From Larkinella arboricola (lineage in GTDB: Bacteria > Bacteroidota > Bacteroidia > Cytophagales > Spirosomataceae), in contig NZ_QLMC01000003.1 of the NCBI RefSeq assembly GCF_003259745.1, positions 1 to 64,000 on the forward strand: a stretch of 64,000 nt of DNA. The letters run 5' to 3'. The position numbers were made by a program, and so were the translations under genes. Positions 8,564-16,690 of the stretch are shown piece by piece; position 1 is the stretch's first letter; each line of letters opens with the position of its first letter. Below the pieces are notes generated by a model. The model was given only the letters and a program-made list of their open reading frames with translations, searched no databases and was not told where the DNA came from.

Positions 8564-8571
8564 TACCTTTG
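8564..8571 (+). promoter_or_regulatory. -7 promoter box (TACCTTTG) of the XRE regulator
   Basis: An exact match to the Bacteroidota TAnnTTTG -7 element that ends only 7 nt before the ATG at 8579, so the transcript would be almost leaderless. No convincing TTTG is seen 19-21 bp upstream. Confidence 0.5.
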
Positions 8572-8578
8572 AAGCAAA

Positions 8579-8803
8579 ATGATCAGCCAGATGCCCCAAA
8601 CCCCAGAAGAGATCGGTCAATTGATTAAACAGCTTCGTAAAGCTAGGGGGTTGACCCAAGGAGAGCTTGGAGAAAAAATGGGAATCAAGAAGTCAGCTGT
8701 GGCTTTATATGAAAAAGGCAGAAACGGTTTTACGGTCGATACGCTCAACAGGTTTGCAGAAGCATTTAACGCTGATTTAAAAATAGAAATCATACTAAAG
8801 TAG
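8579..8803 (+). CDS. XRE-family HTH transcriptional regulator
   Basis: A 74-residue single-domain protein. Residues 12-66 form a Cro/C1-type helix-turn-helix: IGQLIKQLRKARGLTQGELG, then EKMGIKKSAVALYEKGRN. There is no effector domain, so it is of the size of phage or element repressors and antitoxin-type regulators. An inner ATG at 8591 is possible. The near-leaderless promoter and the palindrome at 8541 suggest self-control. A second, perfect palindrome over a strong promoter lies directly downstream (8823-8857), which makes the next gene a probable target. No toxin-like partner is visible. Confidence 0.85.
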   Translation: MISQMPQTPEEIGQLIKQLRKARGLTQGELGEKMGIKKSAVALYEKGRNGFTVDTLNRFAEAFNADLKIEIILK

Positions 8804-8822
8804 CTTCTATTTTTTTGTCTTA

Positions 8823-8857
8823 AAAGTTTGCAATATTGCAAACTTTAATTACATTTG
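8823..8857 (+). promoter_or_regulatory. promoter overlapped by a 24-bp perfect palindrome
   Basis: Bases 8823-8846 are a perfect 24-bp palindrome with half-site AAAGTTTGCAAT. Inside it, TTTG (8827-8830) is followed after exactly 19 bp by TACATTTG (8850-8857), a full -33/-7 match to the Bacteroidota promoter consensus. The palindrome therefore covers the -33 element as an operator would. It could also act as a weak terminator of the XRE gene, but its AT-rich stem without a loop argues for protein binding. Confidence 0.65.
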
Positions 8858-8949
8858 TATTACCAAAACGGCTGAAATCAGAAAAAGCGATATAGAACCG
8901 ATGAGGTTGCCCGCTGGACTGTACGAAGCAAGCCAATAATAAATAAAAA

Positions 8950-8983
8950 CCCTACGCTGCTCTGCCAGGATACAAGCGTAGGG
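8950..8983 (+). promoter_or_regulatory. leader hairpin in the 5' UTR of the 9016 gene
   Basis: CCCTACGCT (8950-8958) pairs with AGCGTAGGG (8975-8983) across a 16-nt loop, about 32 nt before the ATG at 9016 and about 90 nt after the predicted transcription start. A 12-codon open frame (ATG at 8900, MRLPAGLYEASQ) precedes it. This may be a leader control element or simply a stable hairpin. Confidence 0.35.
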
Positions 8984-9015
8984 ACATGTGCTACAATTTA
9001 ACCTGAGAAGATCAA

Positions 9016-9597
9016 ATGAACACTGAGCAAAGCTACGAAAACGTAGCCCCCGGCGCAACTGCGCCCCAAAAAACCACTCTCTTCAACGCCAACCGGTCTA
9101 AGATTCACATCTCTGATCCCTTGCGTGATAATTTAAGCGACCCCCAGACCGTTCACCGCTACCGCACCATGTTACGAAGCTGGTTTCTGGGCTACCTCGA
9201 ATATCCCGATGACCAACTTAATTCGGCTGGCCTGGAGGAAAATTCCGACTTCTATGAAGTCCTGGACTACTGGCTGGCTCAAGTGATGGAACTGCACCTG
9301 AACTGGTATCAGGAGCCAGCATATGCCCGGCATCAGCAAGCCGAAGACAACCCGGAGTCGGGCCCATTCATCGTAGATGCGGAGCCCTTCCTCGACCAGA
9401 TTCGAGACCTGTTGGACAAACAGAATACGCTGGCAGATAAACTGCAGAAGGCGGCTTCAATGCAGAAGACGGATAGGGAGACCGAAAACGACACGCTCAA
9501 GCGACTCGCAGCTATCAACACCGATCTGATGCAGTGTTGGAAGATGCTGGCCAAACTCAAAGGGCTCATCCCTGATTCAGCACCGGAGAACTCTTAA
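9016..9597 (+). CDS. hypothetical protein under XRE-type operator
   Basis: A 193-residue soluble, acidic protein. Residues 30-100 contain conserved-looking aromatic helices (RYRTMLRSWFLGYLEYPDDQ; YEVLDYWLAQVMELHLNWYQ). Residues 120-185 are predicted coiled coil (LDQIRDLLDKQNTLADKLQK and following). No known family is recognised. It is served by the palindrome-covered promoter at 8823-8857 and followed by a terminator, so it is a single-gene unit likely repressed by the XRE protein encoded upstream. Confidence 0.6.
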   Translation: MNTEQSYENVAPGATAPQKTTLFNANRSKIHISDPLRDNLSDPQTVHRYRTMLRSWFLGYLEYPDDQLNSAGLEENSDFYEVLDYWLAQVMELHLNWYQEPAYARHQQAEDNPESGPFIVDAEPFLDQIRDLLDKQNTLADKLQKAASMQKTDRETENDTLKRLAAINTDLMQCWKMLAKLKGLIPDSAPENS

Positions 9598-9628
9598 GCA
9601 GCCTCTGCGCGTCTATTCGAATCGTCTT

Positions 9629-9655
9629 TGCCCCGGTTCTTCGCCGGCCGGGGCA
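9629..9655 (+). terminator. terminator-like hairpin after the 9016 gene
   Basis: TGCCCCGG pairs with CCGGGGCA around an 11-nt loop; a short pyrimidine-rich tract (GGTTTCTC) follows. Strong GC stem but an imperfect T tract. Confidence 0.55.
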
Positions 9656-9774
9656 CGGTTTCTCACTCTACCCTCTGCCGGCCTACGGCGGTGAACAGGC
9701 TTTTCGTGGCTTGTTTAACCGCCCGAACCGGCCTTTCCAATCTATTTTCTACTATATCCATTTGATCACTGATT

Positions 9775-9837
9775 ATGAAAACAAGTCAAATCGGGCCCCT
9801 GGCCGTCCAGAAAGGAGGAAACCATGAAAGTCTTTAA
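9775..9837 (+). CDS. possible 20-codon leader ORF overlapping the integrase start
   Basis: ATG at 9775 opens a frame (MKTSQIGPLAVQKGGNHESL) that ends at TAA 9835-9837, 14 nt inside the integrase gene. The integrase Shine-Dalgarno lies within it. Such an arrangement could couple translation, but the frame is short and may be chance. Confidence 0.25.
   Translation: MKTSQIGPLAVQKGGNHESL
9811..9818 (+). promoter_or_regulatory. strong Shine-Dalgarno of the integrase
   Basis: AAAGGAGG ends 5 nt before the ATG at 9824. Such a strong site stands out in this window, where genes generally lack Shine-Dalgarno sequences, and it fixes the integrase start. Confidence 0.7.
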
Positions 9838-11065
9838 TGAGGTCAAGGTCAACTTCTGGCTGCGCCGTCAGCGCCCCTGCAAACGCTACAGCACCCGGTT
9901 AGGCAAATGTCCCGTTATGTTTAACATCACCGCCAGCGGGGTAAAATCCAAAGACTGCCGAGCAGAGGTCTACTGCTTACCTTACGACTGGGATCACAAT
10001 ACCCACCCCTCCGATGTGGCTCAGCGCATTCAGCGGATTGAGGAATCTGTCAACCAAATCAATGCCCGCTTTGAGTTTCTCAACATCACCGCAACCGGTC
10101 CGATGATTCTCAAAGACCTAACTGCTAAAGCTCAGAAAGCAATCCTGCTGCTGACGGTTGCCGACGAATTTGTCAAAAGCAAAAAGGGAAAGGGAGCCAA
10201 AGGGACCTATGGGCATTATTGTTGCCGGTATCGAAATCTGGAGCGCTACTTGGTTGAGAAGCTGAAAAACAGCGCGGTAACGCCATTTGAGGTCAATAAT
10301 CGGTTTTTAATGGATGCCGAATCCTACTACCGAGATGAGTATATCACTCAGAAGGGGGGGCGAAAGGGTTTGGGTATTCTGGCCCTCAAGCAGCAGATTG
10401 ACTTTATCAAGGCGGTGATGGTTTACGCCCAGCAGCGCGACTACATCAGCCAGAACCCAACGATAGCCTACCGGGTCGATGTCTCCAGTTGGAAGCCCAA
10501 AAAAACCTATTTAACCCAGGAGGAGTTAGAGCGATTTCGTAGCGCCGAAATTACGGACGAACAAATCCGTAGAGCGGTCGATATCTTTTTGTTTCTGTGT
10601 GAGACGGGTATGTCCTACTGTGATTATGTACGTATGGAAAACGACTGGATTAAGCCACTAGGTGAAATGGAATTACCGCTCGATATTCGGGTCAAAGTCA
10701 ACCTAAATGAAAAATGGCTGGTCGGGATGCGTAAGAAAAGTAAGGTTCAATTTGCCGTGCCCATTTCAACCGAGGCTCAGCGGTTATTGACCATCTACGG
10801 CGGAGCGTCCAACATGCCCAAGTTTATGGACCTCAATGATGTAAACATTCTTGTTCGGGGGGTAGCTCAAATGGTTAAAATTAAAAAACACCTGACCTCC
10901 TACGTGGCCCGCAAGACGTTTGCGCACTACTGGCGCAACCGGGCCGGATTGTCTAGCAAAGCAGCCAGCCGGTTAATGGGTCACTCGACCGACACGATGA
11001 TTAATCATTATGCAGACGTGCAGGTAGAGGCAGCCATTCGGGAAGTCTACGCCGGAATTGCCTAA
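9824..11065 (+). CDS. tyrosine site-specific integrase/recombinase
   Basis: A 413-residue Bacteroidetes-type tyrosine recombinase. Residues 1-100 hold the arm-binding region (VKVNFWLRRQRPC), residues about 105-215 the SAM-like core-binding domain, and the rest the catalytic domain. In the catalytic part, CETGMSYCDYVRM stands where Arg I lies in many XerD relatives, KKSKVQFAVPIS carries the beta-hairpin lysine, SYVARKTFAHYW the box II Arg, GHSTDTMINHYADV the His and nucleophile Tyr. Arg I is replaced and box II His is Tyr, both seen in Bacteroidota integrases. It has an unusually strong ribosome site and is followed after 3 nt by a LytTR gene. It probably moves the accessory block in which it lies. 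Confidence 0.9.
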   Translation: MKVFNEVKVNFWLRRQRPCKRYSTRLGKCPVMFNITASGVKSKDCRAEVYCLPYDWDHNTHPSDVAQRIQRIEESVNQINARFEFLNITATGPMILKDLTAKAQKAILLLTVADEFVKSKKGKGAKGTYGHYCCRYRNLERYLVEKLKNSAVTPFEVNNRFLMDAESYYRDEYITQKGGRKGLGILALKQQIDFIKAVMVYAQQRDYISQNPTIAYRVDVSSWKPKKTYLTQEELERFRSAEITDEQIRRAVDIFLFLCETGMSYCDYVRMENDWIKPLGEMELPLDIRVKVNLNEKWLVGMRKKSKVQFAVPISTEAQRLLTIYGGASNMPKFMDLNDVNILVRGVAQMVKIKKHLTSYVARKTFAHYWRNRAGLSSKAASRLMGHSTDTMINHYADVQVEAAIREVYAGIA

Positions 11066-11068
11066 AAC

Positions 11069-11437
11069 ATGGAAGCTGTACGAAATACGAGTACGTCCCG
11101 GCCTGTTCGGTTGGGCGTACTCACCCTGAAAATTGACGATCAGGGCAACTGGATACCGATTCATGAGATTGTACGGATAGAAGGGCTATCTAACTACTGT
11201 CGTGTTTATACGACAAGCGGGCAGGTATACAGAATTGCCATTACGCTGCGCAAAGCCGGTAAGCGACTGTCCGAGTTCTGGCGGGCGCATTACAGCCACC
11301 TGGTCAACCCTAACCATATTTTGCACGTCAGAGGGACCAAAAGCAAAGGACGCTTGGCTACATTGACAACGGGTGAGGCAATTCCCGTTGCCCGGCGCCG
11401 GGCTGAATATACCGCCGACGCACGTAAAGCCAGGTAA
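11069..11437 (+). CDS. LytTR DNA-binding domain protein (first of tandem pair)
   Basis: A 122-residue protein that is essentially a single LytTR domain (residues 25-110). The family pattern is clear: IHEIVRIEGLSNYCRVYTTS, then a basic helix, FWRAHYSHLVNPNHILHVRG, and the C-terminal AIPVARRRAEY. There is no receiver domain, so it cannot be a classical phosphorylated response regulator. Its ATG is 3 nt after the integrase stop, which indicates co-transcription with the integrase. It is a paralogue of the next gene. Confidence 0.85.
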   Translation: MEAVRNTSTSRPVRLGVLTLKIDDQGNWIPIHEIVRIEGLSNYCRVYTTSGQVYRIAITLRKAGKRLSEFWRAHYSHLVNPNHILHVRGTKSKGRLATLTTGEAIPVARRRAEYTADARKAR

Positions 11438-11536
11438 CCGCTTCAGCGGAGTCTAATTTCCCTCCAATCTACGATCACTAATAATAGCGGGGCCTTGACA
11501 AGGTTACTCCGAGGCCGTGCCAGTTTGTGGTATACA

Positions 11537-11908
11537 ATGTCCAAAGCCAAAATGAGCAAGTTTATGAATTCTATTAATCAACGTTCTGTTGACCACGTTC
11601 GGTTGGGGATGCTGACGCTAACAATTGGCGCACATGCCGACTGGATTCCCGTTCATCAAATCGTACGGGTGGAGGGAGCGGGCAACTACAGCCGCATCTA
11701 TACCCAAAGCGGTCAGGTGTATCTGGTTGCGGTGACGCTGCAGAAGGTGGGTGAACGCTTAGTCGAGTTCTGGCGGGCGCATAAATCACACCTGGTCAAT
11801 CCGGATTATATTCGGCTGATTCGCAAGTCACCACAGGGTCGGTTTGCGCACTTAACCACGGGTGAGGCCGTTCCGGTGGCACGCCGGGTTACGCGCTATC
11901 CGGATTGA
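11537..11908 (+). CDS. LytTR DNA-binding domain protein (second of tandem pair)
   Basis: The ATG at 11537 gives 123 residues; an inner ATG at 11564 would match the length of its neighbour better and a TTG at 11495 is less likely. Residues about 20-120 are a LytTR domain (VHQIVRVEGAGNYSRIYTQS; FWRAHKSHLVNPDYIRLIRK; AVPVARRVTRY). It is clearly homologous to the protein encoded at 11069 throughout, so the pair arose by tandem duplication. No receiver domain. A strong terminator follows at 11947, closing the integrase-LytTR-LytTR unit. Confidence 0.85.
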   Translation: MSKAKMSKFMNSINQRSVDHVRLGMLTLTIGAHADWIPVHQIVRVEGAGNYSRIYTQSGQVYLVAVTLQKVGERLVEFWRAHKSHLVNPDYIRLIRKSPQGRFAHLTTGEAVPVARRVTRYPD

Positions 11909-11946
11909 GTGGGTGATTTCAAGTACCACTCTTCAGCAATGTAAAA

Positions 11947-11976
11947 ACCCGGCTTCGGGCCGGGTCCCTTTTCTTT
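11947..11976 (+). terminator. rho-independent terminator of the integrase/LytTR unit
   Basis: ACCCGGC pairs with GCCGGGT around TTCGG, followed by CCCTTTTCTTT. Strong GC stem and T-rich tail. Confidence 0.85.
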
Positions 11977-11996
11977 CACCCCAACTTTATCCAGCC

Positions 11997-12119
11997 ATGC
12001 GATTCAAACCTATTTATTGCCGGTTCTGCCAGTGGGTGGACCGCAACGACAATCATGCTTTAATAATTTACCTGATCGTTTACGGTGCTCCTGTCGGCTT
12101 CCTTTGCTTTTTCGTATGA
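11997..12119 (+). CDS. small CxxC membrane protein (40 aa)
   Basis: An ATG at 11997 opens a 40-residue frame (MRFKPIYCRFCQWVDRNDNH) followed by one hydrophobic segment (ALIIYLIVYGAPVGFLCFF). The CRFC pair at the N-terminus and a single membrane helix make a plausible small protein, but no relative is recognised. It follows the terminator of the LytTR unit directly. Confidence 0.35.
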   Translation: MRFKPIYCRFCQWVDRNDNHALIIYLIVYGAPVGFLCFFV

Positions 12120-12191
12120 GCCGATTCTAGTACTGTTCTGGGAGAGGTATTAGTTACAATATCTATTTTTACTAGTGCTTAGAAGCCGTTC

Positions 12192-12234
12192 AGAAGCTAT
12201 GGATGCTACTATTTGACTGGTATTCATAGCTTCT
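12192..12234. repeat. inverted repeat in the AT-rich gap 12120-12423
   Basis: The 304-bp gap before the SprB-repeat gene is very AT-rich and holds no gene. Its one clear structure is an inverted repeat, AGAAGCTATG / CATAGCTTCT, 23 nt apart. It could be an operator or a hairpin of a longer leader. No TAnnTTTG box was found near 12424. Confidence 0.45.
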
Positions 12235-12423
12235 AAATACATAAATGAGAGTTTGCCCATTGATCCTTAAAATAATAGTTAATAATATAGGGTGGAGCTT
12301 TGCTATAACAGCTTTAAACTATAATCTCATAAGTAAATATATAAGCTGAATATACAATATAAATAAAGAGATATAATAGAAGTACATACGTGTTAATTAA
12401 TACATAATCATAATAGAATATAT

Positions 12424-15400
12424 ATGCGTTTGTCTTTACTTCTTTTTCTTCTTTTCCTATCATCTCTGTCCCATGGCCAATCTTCAAAAAGGGCCAATAT
12501 TTGGTACTTTGGTTATAATGCAGGTTTAAACTTTAACAGTGGCTCACCGCTACCCTTGACTGATGGTAAATTGCGTAATTGGGAAGGTTGCGCATCCATT
12601 TGTGATGAAAATGGAGGTCTGCTATTCTATTCGGACGGACAATCTGCCTGGAATAAGAACCATCAAATTATTCCAGGTGCAGTAAGATTAGGGGGGGACA
12701 ATTCTTCTTCCCAATCTGGAATCATTGTTCCTTATCCAGGCAAGTCAAATCTTTATTATGTATTTTCAGTCGATAAGGAAGGTGATTCAGGTGGTGTGCA
12801 ATGTGCACTTATCGATATGAACCTGAATGCTGGGTTAGGAGGCGTCGTCTTCAAAAACAACTCTTTACTAACTAGAGCAACCGAAAAACTAACGGCCGTT
12901 AGGCACTGTAATAACCAAGATTTTTGGGTGATAATGCATGAATGGCGTACCGATAAATTCAGATCCTATCTGGTCAACAGTAACGGCTTAAATTCTTCCT
13001 ATGTCGAAACTGCAATCGGTACTATTGATAATAAAAAAGGGATTGGGTATTTAAAAGCCTCAAGTGATGGAAAAAAACTTGCTCAAGCATTTTGGGAAAT
13101 GGGAATATTTGAATTATACGATTTTGATAATACTACCGGCAAGATTTCGAACTCAAGAACACTTCAATCCAGTGACTTTCGTCATGCATACGGGGTAGAG
13201 TTTTCGCAGGACAACAAGCTATTATATGTAAGCGTAGCAGAAGAGCGAACATTGTACCAACTTGATATTACCCAAACGAACGTGCAGCAAATAGCAGATT
13301 CAAAAGTTTTACTATTTGATGCAAGACCATTAAGAGTGCCCAAAGTAGGTGCGTTACAAATGGGAACGGATGGGAAGATTTATCATGCCCTAGACGAATA
13401 CGGTCACTTGGGGATAATTAATCAACCAAGTGTAAAAGGGCTGGGATGCCGTTACGAGCCTAATGGTGTTTCTCTGTCTGGGAAAAAAAGCGGCATTGGT
13501 TTGCCCAATCTCATTACCAGTTACTTTATTGAACCCCTTACTGTCACTATCTCCACTAAGTCTGATGCATTAGGTTGTAATGATATTCTGCTACAAGCAA
13601 GCACTGCGGATACATCTGAATATCGTTATCAATGGCTTAAAAATAATCAGGCAATAGCGGGCGCCCAAAGCCCAACCTGGAAGCCAACAGAATCCGGGCA
13701 ATACCGGCTGCAGATTGAAACCAAGAAGTGTGTGCCACAGCAAGCCGAATCGAATACATTGGACATCAAACTTCTCGAACTGAATCCGGCCAGCGCAATG
13801 AAGACCTGCAGCACCTTCCTGCTTTCAGCCAATGCCAACAGCCATGTGCAATGGAGCGGCCCGGGAATCACCACTGCTCAGTCCACCCAGGATACCGTAA
13901 CGGTCGCGGTCACTACCAAGACGGTTTACCACGTAAAGACGTTCAGTCAAACTGATCCAGGCTGTTTTATCGAAAAAGAAATTACAATTGAACAGCAGGA
14001 GACGCCAAAGATTACCGCGATTACGCCTAGTCAACCCCAGTGCGGTGATTCAAACGGAACTTTAATTGTTTCGGCCGCGGGCGGCACCGGTACGCTGAGC
14101 TATTCGCTGAATGGGACGGATTATAAAACGGTTAATCAGTTTGACAAGTTGCCGGGCGGAGAATACACCGTAACAGTTAAAGATCAAAATCAGTGTTTAG
14201 TAGCACAAACCATATCGCTGGATAAAACCGTCAAATTGCAAATGCGGGAACTGGTGGTCATTCCAGCCGCTTGCGGAAAAGACAACGGCAGTGTGCAGAT
14301 CAAAAGCTATGAAGGGAATGGTACGCTTAGCTATTCCATTGATGGAATCAATTACCAACCAACCGGGGTCTTTAACAATCTCAAAGTGGGCAGCTATACA
14401 GCTTCGGTTAAGGATCAGACGGGTTGCACTGACTCACGAACCGTAACCATTTCTTCTGCCGAACGGCCCAAAATTACTCAGACGACAATTCAACCGGCTA
14501 CCTGTGGGCAAGCCAACGGTAAATTCACACTGCAAGTGACCGGCACACAACCTTTTCAGTACGAACTTAACGGAGTGGCCGTTTCGTCGCTGGCCGAGGT
14601 TGCCAACTTGGCTGCGGGTACTTATCAGGTGGTGGTTCGCGATGCGAATTTTTGTCAGGTGGATACGAGTATTGTGGTCGCTCAGCAGGGAGCGCCCACA
14701 ATCAGCAAGATTACCGCCATTGACCCCTCCTGTGGACGCCCCAACGGCGAGTTAAGTATCACGGCCCAGGGTAATCCTGAACCGTTGCAGTACTCCATTG
14801 ATGGCAACACGTTTCAAACCGGCTCCTTTTTCAAGAATCTGCCGCCGGGCACTTACTCCATTCTGGTCAAAGACCCTAACGGGTGTCTGACGCAGGATCA
14901 GGCAACGCTTAGCCCATCGTCCCCGCCAGCTATTCAACAGGTCGATGTACTAGATACCAGTTGTGGAAAGGACAACGGCAGTCTGACGGTGACAGCCCAG
15001 TCAAGGTCCGGTTCGCTACAATACAGCATCGACAGCCTGGTTTATCAGTCCAGTGCGGCTTTTAATGACTTAAAAGCTGCTTTGTATACCGTTTTCGTCA
15101 AAGACGACAAAGGCTGTGTAGTGACCAGTACAGCTCAGATTCAGGCGAGTACTGCCCCGCAGATCACTCAGATTTGGCCGGAGCCAACGGACTGCAAAGT
15201 TAATACCGGTAGGCTTTTTGTCCGAGCCACGGGTGAAGGGGAATTGAGCTATACGATTACCGGCAGGGCCGCCCAAAAGGATTCCATTTTCAAAGATCTT
15301 TCCCAGGGCACCTATGAGATTGAAGTGCGCGACAATCAAAATTGCTGGGTAAGGCAAACCGCCACCGTGGAGGAGAGTTGTCAAACCTTCGTGCGGATGC

Positions 15401-15666
15401 CGGACGCCTTTACGCCTAACGGAGACGGTACGAATGATTTGTTGGATGTGTTTACTGATTCGATAACGGATTTTGAACTTCGGATTTTTAATCAATGGGG
15501 TGAAGTAATCTTTGTTTCGAATGATCCAGAACAAAAATGGGATGGAAAGTATCGCGGACAAGCTTACCCGCCGATGGTCTATACGTATACGGTAGCCTAC
15601 AAGAGTTTAAATACTCCCGAGCGGCCTAAAGTATTAAAACAGGGCTGGATTCAGCTAATGAGATAA
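12424..15666 (+). CDS. T9SS-secreted SprB-repeat surface protein (CHU_C-type)
   Basis: A 1080-residue secreted protein. Residues 1-18 are a signal peptide. Residues 20-370 form a beta-propeller-like region (NIWYFGYNAGLNFNSG; LKASSDGKKLAQAFW). A PKD/Ig-like part follows at 375-520. Six SprB-like repeats of about 65 residues fill 525-955, each with a core like CGKDNGSLTVTA then LQYSIDG and Y.V.VKD..GC. The C-terminus (FTPNGDGTNDLLDV, FNQWGEVIF) is the gliding-motility-associated type B sorting domain for the type IX system. It is a cell-surface adhesin or motility-related protein. The first 1.2 kb is visibly more AT-rich than the rest. Confidence 0.9.
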   Translation: MRLSLLLFLLFLSSLSHGQSSKRANIWYFGYNAGLNFNSGSPLPLTDGKLRNWEGCASICDENGGLLFYSDGQSAWNKNHQIIPGAVRLGGDNSSSQSGIIVPYPGKSNLYYVFSVDKEGDSGGVQCALIDMNLNAGLGGVVFKNNSLLTRATEKLTAVRHCNNQDFWVIMHEWRTDKFRSYLVNSNGLNSSYVETAIGTIDNKKGIGYLKASSDGKKLAQAFWEMGIFELYDFDNTTGKISNSRTLQSSDFRHAYGVEFSQDNKLLYVSVAEERTLYQLDITQTNVQQIADSKVLLFDARPLRVPKVGALQMGTDGKIYHALDEYGHLGIINQPSVKGLGCRYEPNGVSLSGKKSGIGLPNLITSYFIEPLTVTISTKSDALGCNDILLQASTADTSEYRYQWLKNNQAIAGAQSPTWKPTESGQYRLQIETKKCVPQQAESNTLDIKLLELNPASAMKTCSTFLLSANANSHVQWSGPGITTAQSTQDTVTVAVTTKTVYHVKTFSQTDPGCFIEKEITIEQQETPKITAITPSQPQCGDSNGTLIVSAAGGTGTLSYSLNGTDYKTVNQFDKLPGGEYTVTVKDQNQCLVAQTISLDKTVKLQMRELVVIPAACGKDNGSVQIKSYEGNGTLSYSIDGINYQPTGVFNNLKVGSYTASVKDQTGCTDSRTVTISSAERPKITQTTIQPATCGQANGKFTLQVTGTQPFQYELNGVAVSSLAEVANLAAGTYQVVVRDANFCQVDTSIVVAQQGAPTISKITAIDPSCGRPNGELSITAQGNPEPLQYSIDGNTFQTGSFFKNLPPGTYSILVKDPNGCLTQDQATLSPSSPPAIQQVDVLDTSCGKDNGSLTVTAQSRSGSLQYSIDSLVYQSSAAFNDLKAALYTVFVKDDKGCVVTSTAQIQASTAPQITQIWPEPTDCKVNTGRLFVRATGEGELSYTITGRAAQKDSIFKDLSQGTYEIEVRDNQNCWVRQTATVEESCQTFVRMPDAFTPNGDGTNDLLDVFTDSITDFELRIFNQWGEVIFVSNDPEQKWDGKYRGQAYPPMVYTYTVAYKSLNTPERPKVLKQGWIQLMR

Positions 15667-15931
15667 CAGGAACAGGCATCAGAACCATCAGCAGATAAAA
15701 GGCAGCAACAAACAAATGAAGAACGATTCGGCTCATCAGTATAACCGGTTTCTATCAAAAGTATCGATGGAACGGCAAATGGAAAACTTCTCAGAATACG
15801 GTATTTAAAAGCATTGTCTATAATTCTATTCCTCTGAGGGTTTGATAGGAACTAGCTATTCAAAATTACACCTTAGTCTTGGATTTGAAAAGAGTAAAAA
15901 AAGAGCAAAATTTGTAAAAAGATCGATTAGA

Positions 15932-16690
15932 ATGAAGTTCGTTTACAGTCTGTTGCTTGTTCTACTACTCTGCCAATGCAACCGAGAGCCTGCCCCCACT
16001 CCTAAATTACTTAAGAAGCTTACCGTCAGCGGAGCCGTCTTTGAATTCTCATATAAAGATAATAAACTTTCTTCGCTGGTATGTACCAAGGCCGATGAGT
16101 ATGGGATTATCAACATTACTCGCTCCCCGAATGGCCATCCTTTAAGAATAACCGCTAATCGCAATGGGTTTATGGTCCTTGATCATTCTTTCGAGACGGA
16201 TAGCCAGGGGCGGATTACCAAAATTATCCGTAAGGGTAATTTATTGTTCACCAATCGGTATGACTCACAAGGAAACCTAACCGCTCAGACCGCTTCTGTT
16301 AATAGCCAACCAGGGTCTGTACTTTACTACACGGGTCAGAACATGACCACCTACGAATATGATCTTGGCGGAGGCAATCTAACTAGGAATGGCTATATCA
16401 TCACTCAATTTGATGACTATCCCAACCCTCTATACGAACTGAATGCCGCCAACGGTTTTATCTTTCCGCTGAAAATCCAGGTTTATCTCAGCCTCTTTTT
16501 AGAGGACTACTACAACGTTTTTACCCGAAACAATCAACTGGTTCTGTTTAACCGGGGTAACGGCAAGACCGTATTCCGCTATGAGTATGAATATGAGAAC
16601 AGCCTGCCTATCAAGCGCAAAGTCTTCAAGCCAGGGCCCAATGACACCATGATCGAAGATGTTGCCAGCCAAGTTCTCTACGAATATTGA
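15932..16690 (+). CDS. DUF4595-like lipoprotein
   Basis: The ATG at 15932 gives 252 residues with a lipoprotein signal (MKFVYSLLLVLLLCQCN; lipobox LCQC). An upstream extension to 15842 lacks signal-peptide character. The mature part has YD-repeat-like beta strands (FEFSYKDNKLSSLVC; SQGRITKIIRKGNLLFTNRY; YDSQGNLTAQT; FRYEYEYENSLPIKRKVF), as in Bacteroidota DUF4595 lipoproteins of unknown function. It follows the SprB-repeat gene by 265 bp in the same direction, in an AT-rich gap without other features. Confidence 0.7.
   Translation: MKFVYSLLLVLLLCQCNREPAPTPKLLKKLTVSGAVFEFSYKDNKLSSLVCTKADEYGIINITRSPNGHPLRITANRNGFMVLDHSFETDSQGRITKIIRKGNLLFTNRYDSQGNLTAQTASVNSQPGSVLYYTGQNMTTYEYDLGGGNLTRNGYIITQFDDYPNPLYELNAANGFIFPLKIQVYLSLFLEDYYNVFTRNNQLVLFNRGNGKTVFRYEYEYENSLPIKRKVFKPGPNDTMIEDVASQVLYEY

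Noticed and set aside
11862-11996. Extension of the small 11997 gene upstream into the LytTR gene
   Set aside because: Would overlap the second LytTR gene and read through its terminator; the ATG at 11997 is the sensible start.
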